From the NCBI RefSeq assembly GCF_013266755.1, contig NZ_JABRWJ010000002.1, forward strand, positions 248,001 through 312,000: a stretch of DNA of 64,000 nt, written 5' to 3'. A program made the position numbers and the translations under genes. Below the pieces are notes generated by a model that ran no database searches, was not told the origin of the DNA, and saw nothing but the letters and a program-made list of their open reading frames with translations. The DNA is from Pseudaquabacterium terrae (GTDB lineage Bacteria; Pseudomonadota; Gammaproteobacteria; Burkholderiales; Burkholderiaceae_C). This document shows positions 8,511 to 17,726 of the stretch, piece after piece; within the stretch, counting starts at the first letter, position 1; each line of letters opens with the position of its first letter.

Positions 8511-9935
8511 TTATTCGCGGGTCACGCGCAACAGCTCTTCGAGCGAGGTGATGCCCTCGGCGACCAGCCGCTCGCCGTCCTCGCGCATCGTGCGGTAGCC
8601 GGCGGCGCGCGCGCTGTCGAAGAGCGCGCTCTCGGCCGCCCGGTTGTGGATCAGCTCGCGCAGCGCGTCGTCGGCGATCATCAGCTCGTAGACGCCGGTG
8701 CGGCCCTTGTAGCCGGTGTTGCTGCAGGCGCTGCAGCCGACCGGATGCCAGTGGCCCTGCGGGTCCTGGCGCTTGCATGCCGGGCACAGCTTGCGCACCA
8801 GGCGCTGCGCCTGCACGCCGAGCAGCGACGAGCTGAGCAGGAAGGGCTCGACGCCCATGTCGATCAGCCGCGTCACCGCGCTCGGCGCATCGTTGGTGTG
8901 CAGCGTCGCCAGCACCAGGTGGCCGGTCAGCGAGGCCTGGATCGCGATCTGCGCGGTCTCGAAGTCGCGGATCTCGCCGATCATGATGACGTCCGGGTCC
9001 TGGCGCAGGATCGCGCGCAGCGCCTTCGCGAACGTCAGGTCGATCTTCGGGTTGACCTGCGTCTGGCCGATGCCCGGCAGCTCGTACTCGACCGGGTCCT
9101 CGACGGTCAGGATGTTGGTGGTCGAGGTGTCGATGCGGCCGAGCGAGGCGTACAGCGTGGTCGTCTTGCCCGAGCCGGTCGGGCCGGTGACCAGCACGAT
9201 GCCGTGCGGCTGGTGCACCAGCCGGTCGAAGGCGGACAGCACGTCGCCGCTCATGCCCAGCGCCTCGAGCGTGAACTTCGATTCGGTCTTGTCCAGCAGG
9301 CGCAGCACCGCGCGCTCGCCGTGCGCCGACGGCAGCGTCGACACGCGCACGTCGATCGCGCGGCCGCCGATGCGCAGCGAGATGCGGCCGTCCTGCGGCA
9401 GGCGTTTCTCGGCGATGTCGAGCTCGGCCATGATCTTCAGCCGCGAGATCAACGCCGCGTGCAGCGCGCGGTTCGGCTGCACCACCTCGCGCAGCGTGCC
9501 GTCGACGCGGAAGCGCACCGACGAGCTGCGCTCGTAGGGCTCGATGTGGATGTCGCTGGCCGCGTCCTTGGCCGCCTGGGTCAGCAGCGCATTGAGCATG
9601 CGGATGATCGGCGCGTCGTCGGCGGCTTCGAGCAGGTCCTCGACCGCCGGCAGGTCCTGCAGCAGGCGCGACAGGTCGACCGCGCTCTCGACCTCGCCGA
9701 CCACCACCGCGGCGCTCGATTCGCCGCCGGCATAGGCCGCGGCGATGCGGCCGGCGAGCGTCGCGGCCGCCTCGTGCTCGAAGCTCGAGATCTCGTGCAG
9801 CCGCACGACCTCGCTCAGCGCGCTCGGCGACGTGGTTTCGGCCGCCCACAGCGTGCGCTGCGTGCCGTCGTCTTCGAGCAGCAGGTTGTGCGCCTTGGCG
9901 AAGGCGTAGGGCAGCGGGTGGTGGCGTTGGGCCAT
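8511..9935 (-). CDS. gspE: Type II secretion ATPase GspE
   Basis: 474 residues with a short N-terminal domain, then the secretion ATPase core: Walker [13 protein letters not shown] near residue 250, Asp box and Walker B region [17 protein letters not shown], His box [14 protein letters not shown], and a tetracysteine zinc motif (CPAC...CSAC) near residues 393-412. GspE hydrolyses ATP in the cytoplasm to power pseudopilus extension. The zinc motif and gene context separate it from PilB of type IV pili. It starts 3 bp after gspD ends. Confidence 0.97.
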   Translation of the reverse strand: MAQRHHPLPYAFAKAHNLLLEDDGTQRTLWAAETTSPSALSEVVRLHEISSFEHEAAATLAGRIAAAYAGGESSAAVVVGEVESAVDLSRLLQDLPAVEDLLEAADDAPIIRMLNALLTQAAKDAASDIHIEPYERSSSVRFRVDGTLREVVQPNRALHAALISRLKIMAELDIAEKRLPQDGRISLRIGGRAIDVRVSTLPSAHGERAVLRLLDKTESKFTLEALGMSGDVLSAFDRLVHQPHGIVLVTGPTGSGKTTTLYASLGRIDTSTTNILTVEDPVEYELPGIGQTQVNPKIDLTFAKALRAILRQDPDVIMIGEIRDFETAQIAIQASLTGHLVLATLHTNDAPSAVTRLIDMGVEPFLLSSSLLGVQAQRLVRKLCPACKRQDPQGHWHPVGCSACSNTGYKGRTGVYELMIADDALRELIHNRAAESALFDSARAAGYRTMREDGERLVAEGITSLEELLRVTRE

Positions 9936-9938
9936 GGC

Positions 9939-12071
9939 CTACTTCGGGATCGGTGCCGGCACCGGGGCGGGCGCTGGCCCCAGCGGCGGCAGCATCACCG
10001 GCTCGGTATTGGGCATCACGATGCCCGATGCCGGCTGCGCGTTCTTCTGCAGCGCACGGATCGATTCGTAGCGGTCCACCGTAAGCGACTGCGCTGTTTG
10101 CGCATCGCGGATCACGACCGGGCGCAGGAACACCAGCAGGTTGCTCTTGGCGCGCTTGCGGTTCTCGCTGCGGAACAAGCCGCCGACCAGCGGAATGTCG
10201 CCCAGCAGCGGCACCTTGCTTTCGCCGTCGTCGAACTGGTCCTTCAGCTGGCCGCCGAGCACCATGATCGCGCCGTCGTCGACGACGACGGTGGTCTCGA
10301 TCGAGCTCTTCGTCGTCGTCGGTCCGTTGGTGTCGCGGGCTGACGCGGAGACGACTGCCGAGTTCTCCTGGTAGACCGTCATGCGCACGACGCCACCTTC
10401 GCCGATCTGCGGCTTCACGCGCAGCGTCAGGCCGACGTCCTTGCGTTCGACGGTCTGGAATGGATTGACGGTGGCGGAACTGGCGCCGGTGTTGGTGAAG
10501 CTGCCGGTCACGAAGGGTACGTTCTGGCCGACGACGATCTTGGCTTCCTCGTTGTCCAGCGCGACCAGGTTCGGCGTCGACAGGATGTTGGTGCCGGACA
10601 CGGTCTCGAGGAAGCGCGCCAGCGCGCCGAGCGTGTAGATGCCGTTGACGCGGGTCAGCAAGCCGAGATTCAGGCCATTGACGTTCGCGCCGACGTTGAC
10701 GTTGGCGAGGCTCGTCGTCGACGACAGGTTGATGATGTTGTTCGCCCCGCTGCCGAAGTTGGTGCCGAGCGCCAGCCCGGCGCCGTCACCCTTGTTGCCG
10801 AGCAGCCCCTGCCACTGGAAGCCGAACTCGGCGGCCTTCTGCGCGTCCATCTCGACGATCATCGACTCGACGAAGACCTGCGCGCGGCGGCCGTCGAGCT
10901 GGTCGATCACCACGCGCATCTGGCGGTAGAGCGGCTCGGCGGCGGTGATGATCAGCGAATTGGTCGCCGGGTCGGCCTGGATGAAACCGCCGGTTGACGG
11001 TTGCGCCGAGGCCGCCACCGGTGTCGCCGCGGCTGCCGACTGGCTGCCGGCGATCGCGCCGCCCGCCTGCGGCGTCATCGGCGACGTCGTCGCGCTGGTG
11101 GCCGAAGGGCCGCTGCTCGCACCGCTGCCGCTGCCGCCGCCGAAGGCTGCCCGCAGCACCGACGCGAGCTTGGTCGCATCGGCATTCTTCAGGTGCACGA
11201 CGTAGATGCTGCCCGCCGGACCGTCGCTCGGCCGATCGAGCCGCGCCACCAGCCCGCGGATCGTCGCCAGCCGCGCCGGGTTGGCGGCGCGCACGATCAG
11301 CGAGTTGCTGCGCGCGTCGGCGACGATGCTGGTCGCCGCGGTGGCGCCAGGCACGCCGGGCGCGGCCGTCGCGGCACCTTCGCCGATCTTCTGCACCAGC
11401 GCCGCGACATCGGCGGCCACCGCATGCTGCAGCGGGATCACGTCGACCTCGGTCGCCGTCGGCTGGTCGAGCGCGGCGATGATGCGGCCCAGCCGTGCCA
11501 GGTTGTCGGCGTAGTCGGTGATCACCAGCGAGCTGGTGCCGGGGTTGGCGTTGATCGTGTTGTTCGGGCTGATCAGCGGCCGCAGCACCGCGACCAGGTT
11601 GTTGGGGTTCTCGTGGTTGAGCCGGAACACCTGCGTCAGCACCTGGTCGCCGCGCTGCTCGGTGGGCCCGACGACGACGGTGCCGGTCTGCAGCTTGGCC
11701 TCGGCCTCGGGCACCACCTTCAGCAGGCCGTTGCTGTCGACCAGCGCGAAGCCCAGCCCGCGCAGCGAGGCGAGGTAGTTGAGCCACGCCTCGCGCACCG
11801 GGATCGGCTGCTCGCTGTAGACCGTGATCGAGCCCTTGACGCGTGGGTCGACGAGGATCGGCTGGTCGATCATCGCCGACATCGCGCGGCTGACCGCCTC
11901 GATGTCGGCATTGACGAAGTTCAGCGTCACCGGCGCGTTGGAGCGAAAGCGCGGCTGCGCGCTGCGCGCAGGCTGCTGCGCCTGCACGGGGTCGGCGCTG
12001 AAGGTCGACAGTGCCAGCAGGCAGGCGAGTGTCAAGGCTGAGGCGTTGAAGGGTCGCACTCGCATGGTCAT
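9939..12071 (-). CDS. gspD: Type II secretion outer-membrane secretin GspD
   Basis: 710 residues. Starts at ATG 12071 (or 12065), overlapping the gspN stop in an ATGA arrangement. A cleavable signal peptide ending near PVQAQQ is followed by an N0 domain (VTLNFVNADIEAVSRAMSAM), N1-N3 domains (the N3 contains a Ser/Gly/Ala-rich insertion around residues 300-350), and the secretin core with FVTGSF, VGLTLRVKPQI and VPLLGDIPLVGGLFR. The C-terminal tail is proline-rich (PAPAPVPAPIPK). Twelve to fifteen copies form the outer-membrane channel. No pilotin gene is in the window. Confidence 0.96.
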   Translation of the reverse strand: MTMRVRPFNASALTLACLLALSTFSADPVQAQQPARSAQPRFRSNAPVTLNFVNADIEAVSRAMSAMIDQPILVDPRVKGSITVYSEQPIPVREAWLNYLASLRGLGFALVDSNGLLKVVPEAEAKLQTGTVVVGPTEQRGDQVLTQVFRLNHENPNNLVAVLRPLISPNNTINANPGTSSLVITDYADNLARLGRIIAALDQPTATEVDVIPLQHAVAADVAALVQKIGEGAATAAPGVPGATAATSIVADARSNSLIVRAANPARLATIRGLVARLDRPSDGPAGSIYVVHLKNADATKLASVLRAAFGGGSGSGASSGPSATSATTSPMTPQAGGAIAGSQSAAAATPVAASAQPSTGGFIQADPATNSLIITAAEPLYRQMRVVIDQLDGRRAQVFVESMIVEMDAQKAAEFGFQWQGLLGNKGDGAGLALGTNFGSGANNIINLSSTTSLANVNVGANVNGLNLGLLTRVNGIYTLGALARFLETVSGTNILSTPNLVALDNEEAKIVVGQNVPFVTGSFTNTGASSATVNPFQTVERKDVGLTLRVKPQIGEGGVVRMTVYQENSAVVSASARDTNGPTTTKSSIETTVVVDDGAIMVLGGQLKDQFDDGESKVPLLGDIPLVGGLFRSENRKRAKSNLLVFLRPVVIRDAQTAQSLTVDRYESIRALQKNAQPASGIVMPNTEPVMLPPLGPAPAPVPAPIPK

Positions 12072-12910
12072 CCAATCGAAATGACGGACAGCGCCCCTTG
12101 GCGCTTGCCGATGATGTTGAGCAGGTTGGCCAGCGCCGCTTCCTGGCCCGGCGCGGCGCGCGCGTCGCCGCGGAAGCGCAGCCGAGCGCCGGTCCATTGG
12201 CCGCTGCCGGCGAGCTGCAGCGCGCCGTCCAGCGTCTGCAGCGTCAGCGTTGGCGCGTTGCCGCCGGCGGCGTCGCCGCGCAGCTGCAGCCGGTAGCTGC
12301 CCAGCGGATCGACCGGCACCAGCGTCGACGACGCACCTTGCAACTGCAGCTCCAGCGCGCCGTCGAAACGCGGCCGGCCCTCGACCATCTGCAGCGTGAA
12401 GCCGGGGCTCGTCAGCTGCAGCGTGCCGCCGAGCTGCAGCGTGTTCCACGGCGTGCCGAGTCCGGCGAGCCAGCGTGCCGGCCAGCGGCCGATGCCACCG
12501 GGCCGCGGCGGCAGCACCAGCGTGAAGCCGCCCCACGCCGGCCGCAGCTCGACGCGCAGCTCGTCCTGCAGGCAGCAGCCCTGGCGCGCGCGCAGCACCA
12601 GGCCACGCCAATGCGGGCGCAGTTTCCAGTGCAGCCGGCCGGGCAGCGCCGATGCGTCGCGGCTGCCGGGGCCACCGCCGAGCACCAGCACGGCGTCGCC
12701 CGACCAGATGCTGCCGCGCGCATCGGCCAGCAGCAGCCGCTCGCCGCTGGCGCGGTGCAGCGCCGTGGCGAGCCAGCCGGCGGGCGCGAACAGCAGCAGC
12801 CCGAGCAGCAGCCCGCACGCCACGCCCCACAGCGCGGCCCGCCGCGCCGCATGCTGCAGGCGCTGCCAGGCGCGCTCGGTGAGCGCCGCGCTGCCGGCGA
12901 GCGGCTTCAC
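12068..12910 (-). CDS. gspN: Type II secretion protein GspN
   Basis: 280 residues with one N-terminal membrane helix (about residues 25-50, GVACGLLLGLLLFAPAGWL) and a periplasmic beta-rich domain containing the GSIWSGDA motif typical of GspN. GspN is an accessory type II component whose exact role is unknown; it is present in only some systems. It overlaps gspM and gspD by 4 bp at each end, consistent with translational coupling. Confidence 0.88.
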   Translation of the reverse strand: MKPLAGSAALTERAWQRLQHAARRAALWGVACGLLLGLLLFAPAGWLATALHRASGERLLLADARGSIWSGDAVLVLGGGPGSRDASALPGRLHWKLRPHWRGLVLRARQGCCLQDELRVELRPAWGGFTLVLPPRPGGIGRWPARWLAGLGTPWNTLQLGGTLQLTSPGFTLQMVEGRPRFDGALELQLQGASSTLVPVDPLGSYRLQLRGDAAGGNAPTLTLQTLDGALQLAGSGQWTGARLRFRGDARAAPGQEAALANLLNIIGKRQGALSVISIG

Positions 12911-13395
12911 GGCGGGGTCCCCAGCGCCAGCACGACGCTGCCGGCATACGTGCCCTGCGGCGTGCGTTGCAACTGGCTCTCGATGACCCGTGCGCGGGTG
13001 TTGATGCGCACCTCGGTCAGCCAGCCGGCGAGTTGCTCGGCCGGCAGCCCGGACACCGTCAGCACCGCACGGTCGCCCTGCAGCACCAGCTTCGCGGCGT
13101 CACCGAGCCGGCCGGCGCTGGCCTGCAGCGCGGTGCGCGCCTGGTCGGCCGGCAAGGGCGGAACCGCGCGCAAGGCCTGCGCCTCGGCCGCCAGGCGCTG
13201 CATCACCTGCCATTGCGCATCGAGCGCCTCCTGGCGCGCCGGCGCGCTGCGCAGCGTGCGCCAGGCCGGCGTCGTCGCCAGCCACAGCAAATAGGCGCCG
13301 AGCACCAGGCCGGCGACGAGCACCATGCGGCGCTCACGCTCGCTGCGCTCGCGCCAGGCGGCGCTCAGCTGATCGCGCCACGCGCGCACGTTCAT
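12907..13395 (-). CDS. gspM: Type II secretion platform protein GspM
   Basis: 162 residues: a short cytoplasmic segment with ERSERERRMVL, one membrane helix (LVAGLVLGAYLLWLA), then a periplasmic alpha/beta domain with the family-style QGDRAVLTVSGLPAEQLAGW. GspM partners GspL in the inner-membrane platform. It overlaps gspL and gspN by 4 bp each. Confidence 0.93.
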   Translation of the reverse strand: MNVRAWRDQLSAAWRERSERERRMVLVAGLVLGAYLLWLATTPAWRTLRSAPARQEALDAQWQVMQRLAAEAQALRAVPPLPADQARTALQASAGRLGDAAKLVLQGDRAVLTVSGLPAEQLAGWLTEVRINTRARVIESQLQRTPQGTYAGSVVLALGTPP

Positions 13396-14645
13396 CGGAC
13401 CCCCTGCTGCGGCGCGCCGGCGGCGGCCGCGGTGCGCACGACCAGCCGGCCGCCGTCGTGCGTGACCCGCGCGCCGGCCGCTTCGACGCGGGTGCGGAAT
13501 TGTTCGATCTGCTGCGGCGCCCAGCCGGCCGCCGCCAGGCTCAGCTTGCCGGGCTCGTACTGCAGCTGCTGCACCGGCGCCTGGCCGTCGGGCCAGCCGC
13601 GCGCGGCCAGCGCCAGCAGCGGCTCGAAGTCAGCCTCGCCGGGTTGGCCGGCCGCCTGGCGCAGCAGCTCGGTCTCGCGCTGCATCTGCGCCGCCGCGTC
13701 GACCACCGAGCGCACCTGCGGATGGCTGCTGCGCAGCAACGCGGTCATCTCCTGCTGGCGCGATTGCAGCTTGCGCTGCTGCTGCCAGGCGTGCAGGTTC
13801 AAGCCGACGATCTGCAGCAGCACCAGCGCCGCCAGCCCCCAGCGCACCGGCCGCCAGGCCGGTCCGCGCCACTGCTTGGCCAGCTCGCGCACCGCGCGCA
13901 TGCCGCGGTGATGCGGTGCCAGCTCGAACTGGCGCAGGTTCCATGGCGAACGTGCGGCGGCGAGCGCCGATTCGGCCTCGGTCTGCACCTGCAGCGGCGC
14001 GCCGAGCCAGCGCTCCGCCGCGGCGACCACCGAGGGCTCGGCGGTCCAGCGCAGCTCATGGGCCAGCCAGCCTGCCTGGCGCGAGCGTGCCAGGCCGCCG
14101 GCCAGCGGGATCGTCAGCACACCTTCACCATCGGCCAGCGTCAGCCAGGGCGCCGCGGCATCGCCGCCCTCGCCGTGGCCGGCCGGGTAGACATGGGCCT
14201 GGCCGGGCTCCTGCGGCCACAGCGCCGGCACGACGCGTTCCAGCGTCAGCCCGGCCTGCTCGATCGCCGCGATCCAGCCGGCGATCCAGGGGCGGTGCAG
14301 CGCGGCGACCCAGGTCGGCTGCGCCGGCTTCGCCTGCGGTGCCAGCGCCAGGTGGATCTGCTCGTCGTCGTCGAGCAAGGCCTCTTCCAGCATCCCGAGC
14401 AGCGCCGCGCGCAGGCGCCCGGCCGGGGCTTTCGGCAGCGGCAGCCGATGCCAGCCGATCTCGCCCGGCGGGGCGACCGCGATCACGCTGTCGGCGCGTG
14501 GCAGCTCGGCCAGTGGCGCCCGCCCTTGCGCGGTGACGACGAGGCCGTCGGCGCTGAGCACGTAGGCGAGCGGCACCGAAGCGGCGTCCGGCGGGACGCT
14601 GCCGGAACGCGCACGGGGCGGCAACTGGATGACGAGCATCGGCAT
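13392..14645 (-). CDS. gspL: Type II secretion platform protein GspL
   Basis: 417 residues. The N-terminal cytoplasmic actin-like domain (about residues 1-250) binds GspE; a single membrane helix (about 258-275, WGLAALVLLQIVGLNLHAW) is followed by a coiled coil and a periplasmic ferredoxin-like domain. ATG at 14645 or 14639 are both possible. It is separated from gspK by 116 bp with no clear promoter, the only real gap in the minus-strand gsp operon. Confidence 0.93.
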   Translation of the reverse strand: MPMLVIQLPPRARSGSVPPDAASVPLAYVLSADGLVVTAQGRAPLAELPRADSVIAVAPPGEIGWHRLPLPKAPAGRLRAALLGMLEEALLDDDEQIHLALAPQAKPAQPTWVAALHRPWIAGWIAAIEQAGLTLERVVPALWPQEPGQAHVYPAGHGEGGDAAAPWLTLADGEGVLTIPLAGGLARSRQAGWLAHELRWTAEPSVVAAAERWLGAPLQVQTEAESALAAARSPWNLRQFELAPHHRGMRAVRELAKQWRGPAWRPVRWGLAALVLLQIVGLNLHAWQQQRKLQSRQQEMTALLRSSHPQVRSVVDAAAQMQRETELLRQAAGQPGEADFEPLLALAARGWPDGQAPVQQLQYEPGKLSLAAAGWAPQQIEQFRTRVEAAGARVTHDGGRLVVRTAAAAGAPQQGVR

Positions 14646-14761
14646 AGGCTAGCGGGAGGACGTAAAGACTGATTGCGGCACTCGCTCGTCACCCGGAACG
14701 GTGCGCCGGCACGTGGGCGGGGCCGCATTGTGGCAAACGCCCCATGGCAACCGGCCGGCGT

Positions 14762-15769
14762 TCAAGACCCGGGCGCCAGCACCAGGTGCTGGCGCTGCCG
14801 CTGCAGCAGCACGACGTTGGTCTGCTCGCGCTTGAGCAGTGCGGTTTCCTCGAGCACGCGATCGTCGAGCCGCATGCGGCCGCGGAGCTCGAAGTACTGC
14901 GATGTCACGCCGACGCGCGCGGCCAGCAGCTGCCACTGCGCGTCGGTGAGGGGGAGATTGAGGTGGCGGCGCGCATCGTCGACCGACAGGGGTCGTTGCT
15001 GGCGCGCCTGCACCAGGCGCTCGGCGGCGCCCGGATCGACGCCGAACACGGCGGCGAGCACCTCGCGCGGCGCGGTGTTCAGGTTCACCGGGGCGATCGC
15101 GCTCGCGCCCGAGGCCGGTGGCTGCAGCCAGACCAGCGGCCGCAGGCGCTCGATGCTCGCCGCGTCAATGCCAAGCCAGGCCAGGTCTTCCAGGCGCACC
15201 GGCAGCAGCGGCGCATCGGCCGCCGTGCCGGCGGTGGCCGCCGCCAGCCCGTTGGCCAACCGCTCGGGGATGTCGGCCGCGACGCCGGCCTGCGCGCACA
15301 GCTGCTTGAGCACGTCGAGCTCGCCCGGCACCACCTTGCGCTCGGCATCGACCAGCTGGCGCAGGTTGTAGCGGGCCTGCGCGTCGACGATCGAGCCGGA
15401 CAGGAAGGCCTCCGGGCCGCCATCGTCGGCGTTGTTGTCCTTGTCGGCGGCGAGGAAGGTCGACAGCCGGGCTTCCTCCAGCGGCTTGGCCCAGGTCTCG
15501 TTCAGGTTGTCGGTCGGCACCTCGCCCTTGTTCTGGTTCTGCAGGTCGGCGCGCGCATCCTCGCGCAGGAACAGCCGCGCCCAGTCGATCGCGCCGTTGA
15601 GGATCCATGCGAGCTGCGCGCGGCCGCGCTCGGCGATCTCGACCTGCACCGCGCGCCACTGCTGCCAGACCATGCCGGCGGCCAGCGTCGCGACCAGCGT
15701 CAGCAGCACCATCGCGACCAGCAGCGCGGCGCCGCGCTGGCGCGAACGTGGGCGACATGTGCGGCTCAT
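14762..15769 (-). CDS. gspK: Type II secretion minor pseudopilin GspK
   Basis: 335 residues. The start at 15769 gives a short basic leader and a prepilin-type helix QRGAALLVAMVLLTLVATLA. GspK lacks the usual +5 Glu of pilins, as seen here. The large globular domain contains VNLNTAPREVLAAVFG, a helix-hairpin-helix-like motif diagnostic of GspK. GspK caps the pseudopilus tip together with GspI and GspJ. It overlaps gspJ by 4 bp. Confidence 0.95.
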   Translation of the reverse strand: MSRTCRPRSRQRGAALLVAMVLLTLVATLAAGMVWQQWRAVQVEIAERGRAQLAWILNGAIDWARLFLREDARADLQNQNKGEVPTDNLNETWAKPLEEARLSTFLAADKDNNADDGGPEAFLSGSIVDAQARYNLRQLVDAERKVVPGELDVLKQLCAQAGVAADIPERLANGLAAATAGTAADAPLLPVRLEDLAWLGIDAASIERLRPLVWLQPPASGASAIAPVNLNTAPREVLAAVFGVDPGAAERLVQARQQRPLSVDDARRHLNLPLTDAQWQLLAARVGVTSQYFELRGRMRLDDRVLEETALLKREQTNVVLLQRQRQHLVLAPGS

Positions 15770-16416
15770 GCGGCCTGCGGTCCGAGCGCGATGTCGCGCG
15801 TCAGCTTGCCCTGCGGCAGCTCGATGACGATGCGCACGCCGGTCGGCAGCAGCACCTTCGGGGCCTGCTGCGCTGGCTGCTGTTGCGGCGACGCTTGCTG
15901 CGGCGACGGCTGCGTGGTCGGCGGCGTCGCGACATCGCCGCTCGACTGCGCATTGCTCCAGCCGCCGCGATAGAAGTACACCTGCCACGAGCCGACCCCC
16001 TCGAGCAGCGTCAGCTGCCCCGGCTCCTGGCCTTGCAGCTGCTGGCTGGCCATCCACGCTTCCTGCAGCACCGCGGCGCGTGTCGTGGCCGGCCCGGCCC
16101 AGCGCTGCCAGCGGCCTTCGCGCAGCGCCCAGACGACCACCTGCAGTCCGGCGTCGCTGCGCCGGGTCAGCCGCAGCGCGCCGCCGTCGAAGCTCAGCGC
16201 CGGCACGCTGGCGCTCTCCTGCAGTGCCAGCAGATCCTGTTCGAACTGACCGATGACGGCCGACAGCTTCAGGCTCTGCTCCGATGCCGCCTGGGCGATC
16301 TCGCGCGAGCGCGCCATGCTGTCGACGCCGCGCCAGCCGATCACCGCGATCACCGCCATGATCAGCAGCGCGACCATGACCTCGACGAGCGTGAAGCCGC
16401 GTTCGCTGGCGGGCAT
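15766..16416 (-). CDS. gspJ: Type II secretion minor pseudopilin GspJ
   Basis: 216 residues beginning with a prepilin leader MPASERG and the N-methylation helix FTLVEVMVALLIMAV. The GspJ-like body includes the LRLTRRSDAGLQVVVW segment and ends with a Gln/Pro-rich insertion before VLLPTGVRIVIELPQGKLTR. It joins GspI and GspK in the pseudopilus tip complex. Stop of gspI and start of gspJ abut. Confidence 0.95.
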   Translation of the reverse strand: MPASERGFTLVEVMVALLIMAVIAVIGWRGVDSMARSREIAQAASEQSLKLSAVIGQFEQDLLALQESASVPALSFDGGALRLTRRSDAGLQVVVWALREGRWQRWAGPATTRAAVLQEAWMASQQLQGQEPGQLTLLEGVGSWQVYFYRGGWSNAQSSGDVATPPTTQPSPQQASPQQQPAQQAPKVLLPTGVRIVIELPQGKLTRDIALGPQAA

Positions 16417-16782
16417 CTAGATGCGTCCCAGGATGGTCGACAAGGAGACCAGCAGCTGGCCCTGCTCGTCGAGCACGCGCGCTTCGACGCGGCGGAAGTT
16501 CGGGTTCGGCGTCGGCCGCACCTGCAGCTGGCCGCGGTAGTCGCGGCCGAGCTGCTGGCAGGCGAAGTCGCTGTCGCCGGTGCCGGGGAACTGGCGCGCC
16601 AGGCGCAGGTTCGTCAGCTGGTTGTCGGCGCACCATTGCGCGGCGGTGACGTCGCCCAGGCGCTGGGCATTGTTGGTCAGCGCGCCGGCGGCCTTCAGGC
16701 CGGTCGACAAGGCGATCGCGACGATGGCCAGCGCGACCAGCACCTCGACGAGCGTGAAGCCCCGGCGCTCGCGGATGTTCAT
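16417..16782 (-). CDS. gspI: Type II secretion minor pseudopilin GspI
   Basis: 121 residues, leader MNIRERRG then FTLVEVLVALAIVAIAL, the prepilin peptidase site and hydrophobic helix. The body includes the GspI hallmark WCADNQLTNLRL. It initiates assembly of the pseudopilus tip. It overlaps gspH by 4 bp. Confidence 0.95.
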   Translation of the reverse strand: MNIRERRGFTLVEVLVALAIVAIALSTGLKAAGALTNNAQRLGDVTAAQWCADNQLTNLRLARQFPGTGDSDFACQQLGRDYRGQLQVRPTPNPNFRRVEARVLDEQGQLLVSLSTILGRI

Positions 16783-17300
16783 GGCGTGCCCGCGGCCGGT
16801 TCAGGCGTCAGCGTCGCGAACGGTGCGAGGCCGTCGGTCGCGACGACCACCTGCTGCTCGCCCAGTCGCAGCGTGATGCGCTGCGCACCGATCAGCGGCT
16901 CGGGACCCAGGCGCAGCGCGCGCGCACCGTCGATCTCGGCTTGCAGGTCCTCGTTGAGCCAGTGCTGCGGCAACTTCAACTGCGTCGGCAGGCCGACGAA
17001 TCGAAAACCTTCGCCCGGCGTGTTGCTGCCGAGCTCGAAGCGCACCGGCAGGCCGAGTGCGCGCGCCTCGGCGCGGCCGGCCTCGAGCAGCGCCGACAAG
17101 CGCGCCGCTTCCTGTTCCAGGCGCGCGGCCGACGGGTCGCGCAGCGCGAGCGCCGTCAACCCGGCGGCGATGGCCACCAGCACCAGCACGACCAGCAGCT
17201 CCACGAGCGTGAAGCCACGGCGACGCCTACTGCCAGGAACCGATGTCGGCGTCCTTGCCCTCACCGCCGGCTTGGCCGTCGGCGCCGAAGCTGAACACAT
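16779..17300 (-). CDS. gspH: Type II secretion minor pseudopilin GspH
   Basis: A prepilin-type protein with cleavage region RRRRG/FTLVELLVVLVLVAI and a GspH-type body. The ATG at 17300 gives 173 residues with an unusually long leader of about 29 residues and a 74-bp overlap with the end of gspG. It is supported by an AAGGCGG Shine-Dalgarno-like sequence just upstream. A GTG at 17264 would shorten the leader but has no clear ribosome binding site. The body is secure; the start is not. Confidence 0.88.
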   Translation of the reverse strand: MCSASAPTAKPAVRARTPTSVPGSRRRRGFTLVELLVVLVLVAIAAGLTALALRDPSAARLEQEAARLSALLEAGRAEARALGLPVRFELGSNTPGEGFRFVGLPTQLKLPQHWLNEDLQAEIDGARALRLGPEPLIGAQRITLRLGEQQVVVATDGLAPFATLTPEPAAGTP

Positions 17301-17673
17301 CGATTTCCGCCTTCACGCCGGGGTTGACGTACTGATAGGGCTGGCCCCAGGGGTCCTTGGGCAGTTTTTCCAGGTACGGCCGCCAGTTCGGCGGCGCCGT
17401 GCCGCTGGTCGGCTTGCGCACCAGGGACTCCAGGCCTTGTTCCGCGCTCGGATAGCGCTGGTTGTCGAGCTTGTAGAGCTTCAGCGCCTGCATCAGGTTG
17501 TTGACGTCGGTGCGCGCGGCGGTGGCCCGGGCATCGTCGGTGCGGTCGAGCAGGTTCGGCACGATCAGGCCGGCGAGCACGCCGATGATCACCAGCACGA
17601 CCAGCAGCTCGATCAGCGTGAAGCCGCGCGGCGCGGCCGGTCGGCGAGGGATCGTTCGGGTCAGGGTCGGCAT
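17227..17673 (-). CDS. gspG: Type II secretion major pseudopilin GspG
   Basis: 148 residues with leader RRPAAPRG and helix FTLIELLVVLVIIGVLAGLI. The body carries the GspG calcium-site region and the signature YPSAEQGLESLV, then DPWGQPYQYVNPG. This is the main pseudopilus subunit. It is the first gene of the minus-strand operon, 53 bp from the divergent gspC. Confidence 0.97.
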   Translation of the reverse strand: MPTLTRTIPRRPAAPRGFTLIELLVVLVIIGVLAGLIVPNLLDRTDDARATAARTDVNNLMQALKLYKLDNQRYPSAEQGLESLVRKPTSGTAPPNWRPYLEKLPKDPWGQPYQYVNPGVKAEIDVFSFGADGQAGGEGKDADIGSWQ

Positions 17674-17726
17674 GGGCGCTGAGTGTCGGGGCCGCTCGGG
17701 CCAAAGCGCTGAATGATAATCGCCGC

